A stretch of 32,631 nucleotides of DNA from Rhodocyclus purpureus (GCF_016653115.1 NZ_NHRX01000022.1:1-32631); one strand, 5' to 3'; positions 1 through 8,295 are shown, counted from the first letter of the stretch. Program-made: numbers and translations. Notes: generated by a model not told the origin, from the sequence alone.

Positions 1-35
1 GCGCTGTACTCAAGTTCGGAGAAGGTGGCTTGCAT
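1..35 (-). mobile_element. 5' end of IS5-like transposase gene (partial)
   Basis: An ATG on the minus strand (bases 35-33) opens a frame that runs off the left edge. It reads MQATFSELEYS, which matches the N-terminus I recall for IS5-family transposases (MQ.SFSELEY.KK). Only 11 residues are visible, so the call rests on recognising that start. The insertion sequence end should lie between this ATG and the stop of the neighbouring J-domain gene at 112, but I cannot place the terminal inverted repeat. Confidence 0.5.
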
Positions 36-111
36 GGTCGGTCACGAGCGTGAGGCAGGGCGTCATTATCTCAAAGAGCGGCTGCCGACGGCAGGCGTCG
101 GCTGGTTTCGA

Positions 112-1044
112 TTAAATCAGTGCTTCCTTAGGTACTTTGTACAACGTCATCGTGATATTGCTGAACTGCGTGCCGTTGTATGTAGAAATTTCTTCGAGTG
201 TGAATGCCTCAGAACGGGACAAGCCGCCCGTTCCTAGATCGCGGTAGCGAAGGTCATAGCTCCCGGCGGTGACCTGATTAACCGTGAAGGTGCCGTGGGC
301 AGAGATATAGAAGGTTCTGACTGGGAAAGCATTTGGCCCGTCCAACGAGACAAGTTTAACGAATACATCGGAATCGTTCTGGCTGTTGTCGATGGTGACT
401 GTAGATAAGCCGCTCGAATTTAGACGCTTGTATCCGCGGACATACCCCGGCGAAAGGGGCCACGGCTCGCCATTTGGAGCGGTGGCCGGCCTTACGTATG
501 TAGGGGTTGTGACGGGCGGCGCCGGAGCCGCTACGTATGGTTTGGGGCCGGGGGGCGGTGTCCTGGGCTTGTCATCGAGAATGCCAACGATGACAAGCGC
601 CGCGATGCCATACCAAATCCAGTTTCGTAACACGTGAGCGCGAATGAGCCATGACTTCTTCGCTATGGAAATATTGGGGTCGCGTATGGCGCGGGCGAAG
701 TTCTTCCCGGCCTCATCAGTGGAAGAGCGTGGCTTCGTCGCTTGGCGTAGCTTCTCCTCATCAACCGTAAACGTTCCGCTGCGGCGGGTACGCTGCTGCT
801 GAGATTCCCCACCGATAGCTTCTTCTCTTGCAATCCATTTGTCATGCTCACGACGCTTGTCTGGGTCTGACAAAGTCTCAAATGCCAAGTTGATTATCGC
901 CATGATCTTGTTGGCATTTTTGTCGCCCGGATTCCGGTCTGGATGGTACTTCTGGGAAAGCGACCGATAGGCAGCGCGAATAACTTCCGGCGGCGCATCT
1001 CGCGCCACCTTCAGATTCTCGTAATGACTGTGAACCCTGGGCAT
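112..1044 (-). CDS. Membrane-anchored J-domain (DnaJ-like) protein
   Basis: 310 aa. An N-terminal J domain (about residues 7-70) carries the HPD tripeptide at 34-36, the motif that stimulates the ATPase of DnaK-type Hsp70 partners. A basic linker follows, then one hydrophobic segment at about 141-157 (WYGIAALVIVGIL) and a Pro-rich stretch (160-200). The C-terminal domain of about 100 residues I do not recognise; it is rich in beta-prone sequence with conserved-looking Gly/Tyr turns. There is no Gly/Phe region or zinc-finger domain, so this is not DnaJ itself but a type III J protein. The predicted layout is a cytoplasmic J domain with the C-terminal domain across the membrane. Codon use is visibly less GC-biased than in the core genes that follow, and the gene lies beside a transposase start, which suggests acquired DNA. 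The partner and client are unknown. Confidence 0.8.
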   Translation of the reverse strand: MPRVHSHYENLKVARDAPPEVIRAAYRSLSQKYHPDRNPGDKNANKIMAIINLAFETLSDPDKRREHDKWIAREEAIGGESQQQRTRRSGTFTVDEEKLRQATKPRSSTDEAGKNFARAIRDPNISIAKKSWLIRAHVLRNWIWYGIAALVIVGILDDKPRTPPPGPKPYVAAPAPPVTTPTYVRPATAPNGEPWPLSPGYVRGYKRLNSSGLSTVTIDNSQNDSDVFVKLVSLDGPNAFPVRTFYISAHGTFTVNQVTAGSYDLRYRDLGTGGLSRSEAFTLEEISTYNGTQFSNITMTLYKVPKEALI

Positions 1045-1385
1045 GGGTAGAGAAGCCTAATGTGAAGTATCCACTAAAGCGGGAAGTGAACATCTTATCC
1101 GGCTGACGGATAAGCGGCTAATATGTTCCAAGCTATTGTATATGCTCAGAGTATCCGATAGTGAGTATGCCAGCATGTCGGATAAGCTGTCCACCGTTCC
1201 TACCTCGGAACTCCCCGCCTGCTCGACCGCTTGTGCGCTCGCATCCGCGTCAATCATTGGCACCCGCGCGCCGATACGGCCTGCATGCTCCGTGCGCGGC
1301 GCTAAATTCTCTTCGGGAAAGCCTGTGGATTTGAAGAAGGGCTTCTTCGTCCGCCCAGGCGCGGACCTTCCTGGTCCGGGGTCTT
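1045..1385. other. Gene-free spacer with inverted repeats, lower GC
   Basis: These 341 bases lie between the J-domain gene and the 3' end of moeB. No reading frame here looks like a protein. The left half is AT-richer than the window average and holds the CTTATCCG/CGGATAAG palindrome listed separately. The right half holds two short hairpins, GAAGAAG-GG-CTTCTTC at 1333-1348 and CGGACC-TTCCT-GGTCCG at 1362-1378. The second sits 8 bases past the moeB stop but has no T-tract on the minus strand, so it is at best a weak terminator. Confidence 0.5.
1094..1114. promoter_or_regulatory. Operator-like palindrome CTTATCCG-N5-CGGATAAG
   Basis: A perfect 8-bp inverted repeat with a 5-base spacer (arms 1094-1101 and 1107-1114) lies 50 bases upstream of the start of the minus-strand J-domain gene. 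A third copy of the half site, CGGATAAG, is at 1179-1186. The size and position fit a repressor operator over the J-gene promoter. A transposon end remnant is an alternative. No regulator gene is visible nearby. Confidence 0.35.
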
Positions 1386-2132
1386 TCAGCCGCCGCAGAC
1401 CGCGCAGCCAGGATCTCGCTTGAAGCGTGAAGTGCGCCACTCGAGCCGCAGCGCGTCGTAGCGCAGCAGCTTTCCGGTCGGATCGTCACCGCAGCCGACG
1501 ATCAGGCGCAGGGCTTCGGCGGCCTGCAGCGAGCCGATGATGCCGGTCAGCGGGGCGAAGACGCCGGTGGTCGCGCAGCGCGGCGGGTCGACTTCCTCGC
1601 CTTCGGGGAAGAGGCACTCGTAGCACGGCGCGTCGGCGCGGCGCATATCGAATACGGCGAGTTGGCCGGAGAAGCGGATCGCGGCGCCGGAGACGAGGGG
1701 CTTGCGTGCATGCACGCAGGCGCGGTTGATCGCCTGCCGCGTCGTGAAGTTGTCGCAGCAGTCGAGGACGAGGTCGGCGCGGGCGACCTCGGCGGCGAGC
1801 GCTTCGCCTTCGAGGCGCGTCTCGATCGTTTCGACGACGACCTCGGGGTTGATCTCGGCGAGTGCGATCTTCGCCGATGCGACCTTGGCCATGCCGACGC
1901 GGTCGGCGCGGTGCAGGATCTGCCGTTGCAGGTTGGTCGCGTCGACCGTGTCGCCGTCGGCGATGACGAGCGTGCCGACGCCGGCCGAGGCGAGGTAGAG
2001 CGCTGCTGGCGAGCCGAGACCGCCGGCGCCGACGATGAGGACGCGTGCGTCGAGGATGCGTTGTTGTCCCTCGACGCCGATCTCGTCGAGCAGCAGGTGT
2101 CGGCTGTAGCGAAGGAGTTCTTCGTCGCGCAT
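1386..2132 (-). CDS. moeB: MoeB/ThiF-family adenylyltransferase
   Basis: 248 aa from the ATG at 2132. An in-frame start at 2195 would add 21 non-conserved residues and run into the terminator loop, so the shorter form is preferred. E1-like enzymes of this family adenylate the C-terminal glycine of a ubiquitin-like sulfur carrier (MoaD for molybdopterin, ThiS for thiazole). Visible marks are the Rossmann motif GAGGLG (35-40), NLQRQ (67-71), the CDNF motif, and two Cys pairs (CYEC and CAVC) that should bind the structural zinc. A PPRCATTGVF segment contains a further Cys. There is no rhodanese extension. It is last in the envC-ctpA-moeB run but separated from ctpA by a terminator, so it may have its own promoter. 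Whether it serves MoaD, ThiS or both cannot be told from sequence. Confidence 0.88.
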   Translation of the reverse strand: MRDEELLRYSRHLLLDEIGVEGQQRILDARVLIVGAGGLGSPAALYLASAGVGTLVIADGDTVDATNLQRQILHRADRVGMAKVASAKIALAEINPEVVVETIETRLEGEALAAEVARADLVLDCCDNFTTRQAINRACVHARKPLVSGAAIRFSGQLAVFDMRRADAPCYECLFPEGEEVDPPRCATTGVFAPLTGIIGSLQAAEALRLIVGCGDDPTGKLLRYDALRLEWRTSRFKRDPGCAVCGG

Positions 2133-2173
2133 GGCCTGGATTCGGAGGGGATGGGCGGGCGGCGGCTGGTCAG

Positions 2174-2207
2174 AAAAACCGCCCGGTCCTTGCACGGCCG
2201 GGCGGTT
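2174..2207 (-). terminator. Rho-independent terminator after ctpA
   Basis: A 10-bp perfect stem (2177-2186 with 2198-2207, AACCGCCCGG/CCGGGCGGTT) is followed on the minus strand by five T residues (2178-2174). It lies just past the ctpA stop at 2236 and before the moeB start at 2132. Confidence 0.85.
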
Positions 2208-2235
2208 GGGGTGCTTAGCGGCGGTGCGGCTGCGC

Positions 2236-3630
2236 TTACTGACGCGTCTGCATGATCTGCAGACCCTTCAGCAGGTTCAGCGCCTGGTTGAGGACGAAGT
2301 CCTTCTTCGACGCGAGTTCACGCAGCGGCGATTCGTTCTCGTCGCCGTCGTCCTTGCCGCCGTTCTTGGGCTTGGCCGCCGGCTTGATCGCCTGCGGCTT
2401 CGGCTGCTCCTTGGTCGCAGCGCCGTCCTTGTCGTTCGCCAGGTGGCGGTCGAGGTTCGCCTCGCGCAGCCGCTGGTCGTCATTGGCGCTTTCCTCGACC
2501 AGGATGTCGGGAACGATCCCCTTGGCCTGGATCGAGCGGCCCGACGGCGTGTAGTAGCGCGCGGTGGTCAGCTTGATCGCGGTCTTGCCGGGCAGCGGCA
2601 TCACCGTCTGCACCGAGCCCTTGCCGAAGGTCGGCGAGCCGAGGACGATCGCGCGCTTGTGGTCTTGCAGCGCGCCGGCGACGATTTCGGCAGCCGAGGC
2701 CGAGCCGCCGTTGACCAGCACCACCATCGGCGTCTTGCGCGCTTCGGCGGGAACGTCGCGGATCGGGTCGTCGCGCGTGCCGCGCAGGTAGTCTTCCGGC
2801 GTCGTGAAGAACTGGTGCTTGGCGTCTTCGGTGCGCCCGTCGGTCGAGGTGACCAGCGTCTTTTCCGGCAGGAAGGCGGCGGAGACGCCGACCGCGCCGT
2901 TGAGCAGACCGCCCGGGTCGTTGCGCAGGTCGAGCACCAGGCCCTTCAGCGGTCCCTGCTTGTACAGGTCGTTGAGATGCTTGACCAGCGCCGGGACGGT
3001 ATTTTCCTGGAAGGAGGTGATGCGCAGGTAGCCGAACCCCGGTTCGACCAGCTTGGACTTGACGCTCTGCACCTTGATCACTTCGCGGATCAGCGTGATC
3101 TCGATCGGCTTCGATTCGCCCTTGCGGATGATGCCGAGCTTGATCGGCGTCTTCGGCTTGCCGCGCATGCGCTTGACCGCGTCGGTCAGGGTCAGTCCCT
3201 TGACCAGCGTGTCGTCGAGCTTGAAGATCAGGTCGCCGCTCTTGATGCCGCCGCGGTCGGCCGGGGTGTCCTCGATCGGCGAAACGACCTTGACCAGCCC
3301 GTCCTCCATGCCGACCTCGATGCCGAGACCGCCGAATTCGCCCTGCGTGCCGACCTGCAGTTCCTTGTAGGCGTCCGCGTCGAGGTAGGCCGAGTGCGGG
3401 TCGAGGTTGGCGACCATGCCGCTGATCGCGTTGTTGATCAGCGTCTTGTCATCGACCGGCTCGACGTAGCCCTGCTTGATCGCGTTGAATACCTCGGCGA
3501 AGGTGCGCAATTCCTCGATCGGCAGACCGGTACGCACGTCCTTGTCGGCGAAGACCGTCAGCGCCAGGCTGACTGCCGCGCCGCCGACAAAACCGGCGGT
3601 GATCAACCCGGCCTTTTTCCAATTGCCCAT
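2236..3630 (-). CDS. ctpA: Carboxyl-terminal processing peptidase (S41, CtpA)
   Basis: 464 aa from the ATG at 3630, chosen because GGAG lies 8 bases upstream; a longer frame begins at 3678 inside the end of envC. A periplasmic serine protease that trims or degrades envelope proteins from their C-termini. It has an N-terminal hydrophobic anchor (about residues 7-28), an N-terminal helical domain, a PDZ domain (about 90-175, with GLGIEV and the GDLI turn) and the S41 catalytic core. The nucleophile is the second Ser of GGSASAAE (about 312), with the general-base Lys in FGKGSVQ (about 337). The C-terminal tail is charged and Lys/Glu/Asp-rich. Known relatives act with LytM-domain adaptors on peptidoglycan enzymes, which fits its place 29 bases after envC. 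Confidence 0.93.
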   Translation of the reverse strand: MGNWKKAGLITAGFVGGAAVSLALTVFADKDVRTGLPIEELRTFAEVFNAIKQGYVEPVDDKTLINNAISGMVANLDPHSAYLDADAYKELQVGTQGEFGGLGIEVGMEDGLVKVVSPIEDTPADRGGIKSGDLIFKLDDTLVKGLTLTDAVKRMRGKPKTPIKLGIIRKGESKPIEITLIREVIKVQSVKSKLVEPGFGYLRITSFQENTVPALVKHLNDLYKQGPLKGLVLDLRNDPGGLLNGAVGVSAAFLPEKTLVTSTDGRTEDAKHQFFTTPEDYLRGTRDDPIRDVPAEARKTPMVVLVNGGSASAAEIVAGALQDHKRAIVLGSPTFGKGSVQTVMPLPGKTAIKLTTARYYTPSGRSIQAKGIVPDILVEESANDDQRLREANLDRHLANDKDGAATKEQPKPQAIKPAAKPKNGGKDDGDENESPLRELASKKDFVLNQALNLLKGLQIMQTRQ

Positions 3631-3659
3631 GCCCTGCACTCCAATGTCCTGATGCCCGG

Positions 3660-4979
3660 TCAGCGGGTGCTGACCCATTTCATCGGGTCGAGCGCCTGCC
3701 CCTGCTGGCGAAGCTCGAAGTATAAACCCGATTCCGGTATGCCACCGCTGTCGCCGACGGCGGCGATGGTGTCGCCGCTGCGCACGACGTCGCCGACCTG
3801 CTTGAGCAGCGCGTCGTTGTTGCCGTAGATCGACAGATAGCCGTCGCTGTGATCGACGATCAGGAGGTTGCCGAAGCCGCGCATCCAGTCGGCGAAGACG
3901 ACGCGACCGTTGGCGATCGCGCGTACCGGCGTGCCTGAGGCGGCGCGGATGAACAGTCCCTTCCAGGTGCCGCCCTCGGGCCGGCTGCTGCCGAAGCGGC
4001 CGCTGATGACGCCTTTCACCGGCAGTCGCAGATCGCCCTTGAGGCGCGCGAACACGCTGTGCGCCTGCGCTTCCGGCAGCCGCTCGTTGACGACTTCCGG
4101 GGCCTGCGGCGTGCGCTCGCGCGCGGGCTTTTCGGGCTTTTCGCGCTTCGGGCGTTCGACCGGGGCGGGCTCGCGCCGCGGTGCCGGGCGCGCGGCGATG
4201 ATCTTGGTGAGTTGCGCGACCAGTTGGCTCAAGCGGCGTTCATCGCGTTCCTTGGCGCCGATTTCCTTGCGCTGCTGGGCGATGCGCGCCGAGATCTTGT
4301 CCAGCGCCTGCTTGCGTTCCGCGCGTCGCTGCACCAGCGACGCGCGCCGTTCCTGCTGCTTGGCTTCGACCGCGCTCAACTCGGCGGCGCGTTCGCGCGT
4401 ATCGGCGGCGAGCGCCTGTTTCTCCTCGATCGCCTTGCTGATCTGCTGCAGGAGTTCGCTGCGCGCCCGGCCGATGGCGCTGAGATAACGCAGGTCGCGC
4501 GCGGTCTGGCTCGGGTCGTCGCCGTTGAGCAAGAGGCGCAGCAGGTCCGGTTCGCCCTGGCGGTACTGGCGGCGGACGAGTTCTTCAAGTTGTTGCTGGT
4601 GGCCGGCGAGGCGGCCTTCGAGTTCGCGCGATTGCACCGCCATGCGCGCCATCAGCGCCAGCAGTTCGCCGCGCTGCTCGGCGAGTTCGTGCAGTTCGCG
4701 CTGCAGCGCCGAAATCCCGCGCTCGGTGTCCTTCAGCTGGTCGGCGGCGTCGGCACGCGATTCCTCGGCGGCGGCCAGCTGCTTGCGCATCGTCTCGATC
4801 TGCTCGCGCATCTCCTTGAGGTCGCTGCGCTTTTCGGCGACTTCGCTGGCCGGTGGCGGGTTCTGGCGTGCGGCCGCGGCGGTTGCTGGCGTGAGCGCGA
4901 GCAGGACGCTGCCGACGCAGGTGCAGACGAAGCCGGCGAGCGTGCCGACACGTGCGCGCGGCAGTGCGATCATGTTCAT
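3660..4979 (-). CDS. envC: EnvC-like murein hydrolase activator
   Basis: 439 aa. A signal sequence or anchor (to about residue 36) is followed by a long coiled coil rich in Glu, Arg, Gln and Ala (about 42-275), a Pro/Arg/Glu-rich linker and a C-terminal LytM/M23 domain (about 320-435, GVISGRFGSSRPEG... to ...LYFELRQQGQALDP). The metal ligands of active M23 peptidases are missing: the first His position reads KGLFIRA and the HxH position reads LYFELR. E. coli EnvC is degenerate in the same way and works by activating the amidases AmiA and AmiB at the septum, so the same role is inferred here. A second Met lies two codons in (4973) and no clear ribosome site separates the two. First gene of the minus-strand run, divergent from the arsR-yibN group. 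Confidence 0.9.
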   Translation of the reverse strand: MNMIALPRARVGTLAGFVCTCVGSVLLALTPATAAAARQNPPPASEVAEKRSDLKEMREQIETMRKQLAAAEESRADAADQLKDTERGISALQRELHELAEQRGELLALMARMAVQSRELEGRLAGHQQQLEELVRRQYRQGEPDLLRLLLNGDDPSQTARDLRYLSAIGRARSELLQQISKAIEEKQALAADTRERAAELSAVEAKQQERRASLVQRRAERKQALDKISARIAQQRKEIGAKERDERRLSQLVAQLTKIIAARPAPRREPAPVERPKREKPEKPARERTPQAPEVVNERLPEAQAHSVFARLKGDLRLPVKGVISGRFGSSRPEGGTWKGLFIRAASGTPVRAIANGRVVFADWMRGFGNLLIVDHSDGYLSIYGNNDALLKQVGDVVRSGDTIAAVGDSGGIPESGLYFELRQQGQALDPMKWVSTR

Positions 4980-5125
4980 GGCTTCGGGGCGGTCCTGGGG
5001 GCGGGGAGAGGGCGGCGGCGCAGCGCTCGCGCGCCGCAGTGAGACGGGAAGGTGGGGCGCAGGGCGCCGTGCCTGCTGCAGCAGGCGAGAGGCATGCCAC
5101 CGCTCTGCGCACTGCGCGCTAGCGA

Positions 5126-5138
5126 ATTATTTTATAAT
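5126..5138. promoter_or_regulatory. AT-rich divergent promoter core
   Basis: An AT-rich island lies in the otherwise GC-rich spacer between envC and the ArsR gene. On the plus strand TATAAT (5133-5138) is a perfect -10 hexamer, 30 bases before the GTG at 5169. On the minus strand the same bases read TATAAA, usable for envC. No good -35 is seen at the expected distance on either side, so activator help or an extended element may be needed. Confidence 0.5.
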
Positions 5139-5168
5139 GGATCGAACCCTTTAACGAGACTTCCCTCA

Positions 5169-5489
5169 GTGGCCACGCGAATCAATCTGATCGAAAAACA
5201 GGAGCATATCGAGCAGGCGGCGCGTGCGCTGAAGTCGATGTCGCACCCGCTGCGCCTGAAGATTCTCTGCGTCATCGGCGATCAGGAGGCTTGTGTGCAG
5301 GAGATCGTCGATGCGGTCGGCACGTCGCAGAGCAACATCTCGCAGCATCTGGCGATCCTGCGCGATAAAGGCGTGCTGCTCACCCGCAAGGACGCCAATC
5401 GCGTCTATTATCGCGTCGGTGACGCGCGCACCCTGCAACTGATCGGCATGATGCGCGAGGTTTTCTGCGGCATCCCGCAGCACTGCTGA
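5169..5489 (+). CDS. ArsR/SmtB-family transcriptional regulator
   Basis: 106 aa if translation starts at the GTG at 5169. Upstream in-frame ATGs would place the TATAAT box inside the gene. The fold is a winged helix: SHPLRLKIL (25-33), a recognition helix around 53-66 (SQSNISQHLAILRDKG) and a wing ending RVYYRV. Cys42 in EACVQEI aligns with the first Cys of the ArsR metal motif ELCVCDL, but the second is replaced by Gln44. Further Cys are at 34, 100 and 106. This differs from a classical As(III) site. It may suit a dithiol or persulfide sensor of the BigR/SqrR kind, in which one Cys in this helix pairs with one near the C-terminus. The next genes encode a rhodanese and a glutaredoxin, which supports a thiol or sulfur role, but this is inference. 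Confidence 0.85.
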   Translation: MATRINLIEKQEHIEQAARALKSMSHPLRLKILCVIGDQEACVQEIVDAVGTSQSNISQHLAILRDKGVLLTRKDANRVYYRVGDARTLQLIGMMREVFCGIPQHC

Positions 5490-5601
5490 GCGCTGCCCGC
5501 CGTCGGTGCGGCGGTCGCAGTCGCCCGGGCAGAGTCCCGCTGCACCGGCCTTGGTCGTTGCGCCCCCTTTCTCCGATTGACCGTTGTTCGTGGAGCTTCG
5601 C

Positions 5602-6021
5602 TTGGAATTCATTCAGCAAAACATCCTTCTCGTCGCCATCGCCGTCACCAGCGGTGTCATGTTGCTGGCGACCTTCATCCGTCGACCCGGTGCCGGCAAG
5701 GACGTCACGCCGCAGGAGGCGACCCTGCTCATCAACCGCGAGGACGCGATCATCGTCGATGTGCGCGAGCCCGGCGAATACACCGCCGGCCACCTGCCCG
5801 AAGCACGCAACATCCCGCTGGCCAAGCTTGGCGAGCGCCTCGGCGAACTCGAGAAGTTCAAGGAAAAGCCGCTGATCGTCGTCTGCCAGTCGGGCGCACG
5901 TTCGGGCGGCGCCTGCGCGCAATTCGCCAAGGCCGGTTTCACCAAGGTGCATAACCTCGCCGGCGGTCAGGCGGCATGGACCGATGCCGGCTTGCCGCTC
6001 AAGAAAGGAAACAAGAAGTGA
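5602..6021 (+). CDS. Membrane-anchored rhodanese-like protein (YibN-like)
   Basis: 139 aa from the TTG at 5602, chosen because GGAG lies 6 bases upstream; another TTG at 5584 would add six residues without a ribosome site. The N-terminus is a single transmembrane helix (about 7-26). A rhodanese domain follows (about 35-135), with the CH2A-like signature VDVREPGEYTAGHLPEA and an active-site loop CQSGARS whose Cys95 would carry the persulfide. It resembles E. coli YibN in architecture and neighbours. Likely a membrane-bound sulfurtransferase; acceptor unknown. Its stop overlaps the start of grxC (GTGA), so the two are probably translationally coupled. Confidence 0.88.
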   Translation: MEFIQQNILLVAIAVTSGVMLLATFIRRPGAGKDVTPQEATLLINREDAIIVDVREPGEYTAGHLPEARNIPLAKLGERLGELEKFKEKPLIVVCQSGARSGGACAQFAKAGFTKVHNLAGGQAAWTDAGLPLKKGNKK

Positions 6022-6296
6022 GCGATACCATCACCCGCAAGGTCGTCATGTACGCGACCGCCGTCTGTCCCTACTGCGTGCGTGCCGAACAACTGCTGCG
6101 CCAGCGCGGCGTCACCGAGATCGAGAAGGTTCGCGTCGATCTCGATCCCGGGCGGCGCGAGGAGATGCTGGAGCGCAGCGGCGGACGCCGCACCGTTCCG
6201 CAGATCTTCATCGGTGACACCCACGTCGGTGGCTGCGACGATCTTGTCGCCCTCGACCGCGCCGGCGGCCTGCTGCCGCTGCTGGCCGGGAACTGA
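6018..6296 (+). CDS. grxC: Glutaredoxin 3 (GrxC type)
   Basis: 92 aa from a GTG at 6018 that overlaps the rhodanese stop (GTGA). Small dithiol glutaredoxin that reduces disulfides and glutathione mixed disulfides in the cytoplasm. The active site CPYC is at residues 17-20, followed by the helix VRAEQLLRQRG, the cis-Pro loop RRTVPQIFI and the GSH-binding GGCDDL. The order rhodanese-grxC-secB is that of enterobacteria and many betaproteobacteria. Confidence 0.93.
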   Translation: MSDTITRKVVMYATAVCPYCVRAEQLLRQRGVTEIEKVRVDLDPGRREEMLERSGGRRTVPQIFIGDTHVGGCDDLVALDRAGGLLPLLAGN

Positions 6297-6353
6297 GTCC
6301 GGCCCTCACCCCTTGTCCTTTCTTCTGATCAACCCCCAGCGAGAGTCCCCACC

Positions 6354-6812
6354 ATGAGCGAACAGGAAGCCCCGGTTTTTTCGATCGAGAAGCTGTACGT
6401 CAAGGATCTGTCGGTCGAAGTGCCGCACGCGCCCGCGATCTTTCTTGAGCAGAATGCGCCGGAAATCACCATCCAGATGCAGAGCGGCGCCGAGGCGCTC
6501 AACGAGGAAGTGTTCGAGGTGGTGCTGACGGTGACCGCCACCGCGCGCATCGGCGAGCAGACGGCCTTTCTGGTCGAGGCCGCCCAGGCCGGCATCTTCC
6601 GCGTGCGCAACGTCCCGCAGGAAGACATGAATCCGCTGCTGTCGATCGGCTGCCCGAACATCCTCTTCCCCTACGTTCGCGAAGTGATCTCCGACGCGGT
6701 GATCCGCGCCGGTTTCGCGCCGGTGATCCTGCAGCCCGTGAACTTCGAGACGCTCTACTTCCAGCGTCTGGAGCAGGAGCGCGCCGCGGCCGCCGCGCAG
6801 ACGCCCCAGTAA
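6354..6812 (+). CDS. secB: Protein-export chaperone SecB
   Basis: 152 aa, the normal family length. A cytoplasmic tetrameric chaperone that holds preproteins unfolded and delivers them to SecA. Conserved family features are visible: FSIEKLYVKDLSVEVPHAP near the N-terminus, a strand region EVVLTVTATA, and the CPNILFPYVREVISD segment followed by LQPVNFETLY near the end. The ATG is preceded by GAGAG at a usable distance. SecB is confined to Gram-negative lineages, mainly Proteobacteria. Confidence 0.96.
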   Translation: MSEQEAPVFSIEKLYVKDLSVEVPHAPAIFLEQNAPEITIQMQSGAEALNEEVFEVVLTVTATARIGEQTAFLVEAAQAGIFRVRNVPQEDMNPLLSIGCPNILFPYVREVISDAVIRAGFAPVILQPVNFETLYFQRLEQERAAAAAQTPQ

Positions 6813-6836
6813 GCTGCTCCGCCGGGGATCGCGACC

Positions 6837-7286
6837 ATGACACTGCGCGGGTTCATCGCTCTCGGCGCGGCCATGCTCGCCGCGAGCACGGCGCTGCCGG
6901 CGCTGGCGCTGGAATTTCGCAGCGTCGACACGCCGGCGATCCTCTACGACGCACCATCGATGAATGGGAAGCGTCTGTTCGTGGTCCGGCGTGGGACGCC
7001 GGTCGAGATCGTCGTCAGCATCGAAGGCTGGGCCAAGGTGCGCGATGCCGAGGGCGGGCTGGCGTGGATCGAAAAGAAGCACCTCGTCCAGCGGCGCACG
7101 CTGATCGTCAGCGCGCCGCGGGCGACGATCCGGCAGGCCGCGCAGGAGTCGGCAGCGCTGGCCTTCGAGGCCGACAAGGGCGTCTGGCTCGAACTGGTCG
7201 AGGCCGTGCCGGGAGGCTGGGCGAAAGTCCGCCACGCCGATGGCCAGACCGGTTTCGTCCGCGCCAACCAGGTCTGGGGTCTGTAA
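6837..7286 (+). CDS. Exported protein with two SH3b domains
   Basis: 149 aa. Residues 1-25 are a signal peptide (hydrophobic core [14 protein letters not shown], likely cut after ALA). The rest is two bacterial SH3 repeats: about 28-85 ([19 protein letters not shown]...[15 protein letters not shown]) and about 88-149 ([15 protein letters not shown]...[15 protein letters not shown]). Such domains often bind peptidoglycan or act as envelope adaptors; no catalytic domain is present. It stands between secB and gpsA, where E. coli has no gene. Function unknown; the exported location is a prediction. Confidence 0.8.
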   Translation: MTLRGFIALGAAMLAASTALPALALEFRSVDTPAILYDAPSMNGKRLFVVRRGTPVEIVVSIEGWAKVRDAEGGLAWIEKKHLVQRRTLIVSAPRATIRQAAQESAALAFEADKGVWLELVEAVPGGWAKVRHADGQTGFVRANQVWGL

Positions 7287-7305
7287 TCAGGGAAGCTTGC
7301 AGCAC

Positions 7306-8295
7306 ATGAAAATTACCGTCGTTTCCGCCGGCGCCTGGGGGACCGCGCTGGCCGCCGCATTCTGCGGCCGGCATCAGGTCACCCTGTGGGCGCGCGAAGC
7401 CGATGTCGTCGGCGACATGCGTGACCTGCGCGAGAATCGCCGTTTCCTGCCGGGGCACCGGCTGCCCGACGCGCTGGCGATCGAAGGCGATCTGGCGGCT
7501 GCCGTGCGCGGCGCCGAGCTGTTGCTTGTCGCCGCGCCGCTGGCCGGCCTGCGCAGCACCCTGCTGGCGCTGCGCCAGCTCGGCTCGACCGTTCCGCTGG
7601 TCTGGGTGTGCAAGGGGCTCGAGGGCAGCAGCGGCAAGTTGCCGCACCGTGTCGTCGCCGAGGAAATGGGCGAGGATTTCCCCTGCGCCGCGCTGTCGGG
7701 GCCGAGCTTCGCCGAGGAAGTCGCGCAGGGATTGCCGACCGCGGTGACCCTGGCTTCGCGCGACATCGAGTTCGCCCGGCGCATCGCGCGCGAACTGCAC
7801 CTGCCGCGCCTGCGCGTCTATGCCAGCGACGATCTCGTCGGCGTCGAGGTCGGTGGCGCCGTCAAGAACGTGATGGCCATCGCCGCCGGCATCTGCGACG
7901 GACTCGGCTTCGGCCACAACGCGCGCGCCGCGCTGATCACGCGCGGGCTTGCCGAGATCGCCCGCTTCGGCCTCGCCCTCGGCGGCCGCCAGCAGACTTT
8001 CATGGGGCTGGCCGGGATGGGCGACCTGATGCTCACCTGTACCGGCGACCTGTCGCGCAACCGCCGCGTCGGCCTGGCGCTGGCGCAGGGGCACACGCTC
8101 GAACAGATCCTCGCCGACCTCGGCCACGTCGCCGAAGGCGTTGGCACCGCGCGCGAAGTCGCCCGCCGTGCGCGCGAGCTCGGCATCGACATGCCGATCA
8201 CGCAGGCGGTCGACGCGATCCTGCACCACGGCGTGGCCGCGGCGACGGCCGTCGAGCAACTGCTGCAGCGCGATCCGAAGGACGAAGTGCTCTGA
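7306..8295 (+). CDS. gpsA: Glycerol-3-phosphate dehydrogenase [NAD(P)+]
   Basis: 329 aa from the ATG at 7306; an upstream in-frame ATG at 7240 lies inside the SH3b gene. It makes sn-glycerol 3-phosphate from dihydroxyacetone phosphate for phospholipid synthesis. The N-terminal Rossmann domain begins [16 protein letters not shown]; the usual first Gly of the dinucleotide loop is Ser7 here. CKGLE (102-106) and SGPSFAEE (131-138) follow, and the catalytic Lys is Lys187 in GGAVKNV. The C-terminal all-helical domain holds [13 protein letters not shown] and [12 protein letters not shown]. All key residues are present. Confidence 0.95.
   Translation: MKITVVSAGAWGTALAAAFCGRHQVTLWAREADVVGDMRDLRENRRFLPGHRLPDALAIEGDLAAAVRGAELLLVAAPLAGLRSTLLALRQLGSTVPLVWVCKGLEGSSGKLPHRVVAEEMGEDFPCAALSGPSFAEEVAQGLPTAVTLASRDIEFARRIARELHLPRLRVYASDDLVGVEVGGAVKNVMAIAAGICDGLGFGHNARAALITRGLAEIARFGLALGGRQQTFMGLAGMGDLMLTCTGDLSRNRRVGLALAQGHTLEQILADLGHVAEGVGTAREVARRARELGIDMPITQAVDAILHHGVAAATAVEQLLQRDPKDEVL

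Noticed and set aside
1136-1423. Small plus-strand gene in the spacer left of moeB
   Set aside because: No ribosome site, no recognisable domain, and it runs antisense into the moeB end.
2131-3828. Long plus-strand open frame over ctpA and moeB
   Set aside because: It mirrors codon-bias positions of ctpA; the product is Arg/Leu/Val/Asp-rich low-complexity sequence, while the opposite strand gives a clear S41 protease.
3660-4979. Active M23 endopeptidase
   Set aside because: The His/Asp and HxH zinc ligands are replaced, as in the amidase activator EnvC.
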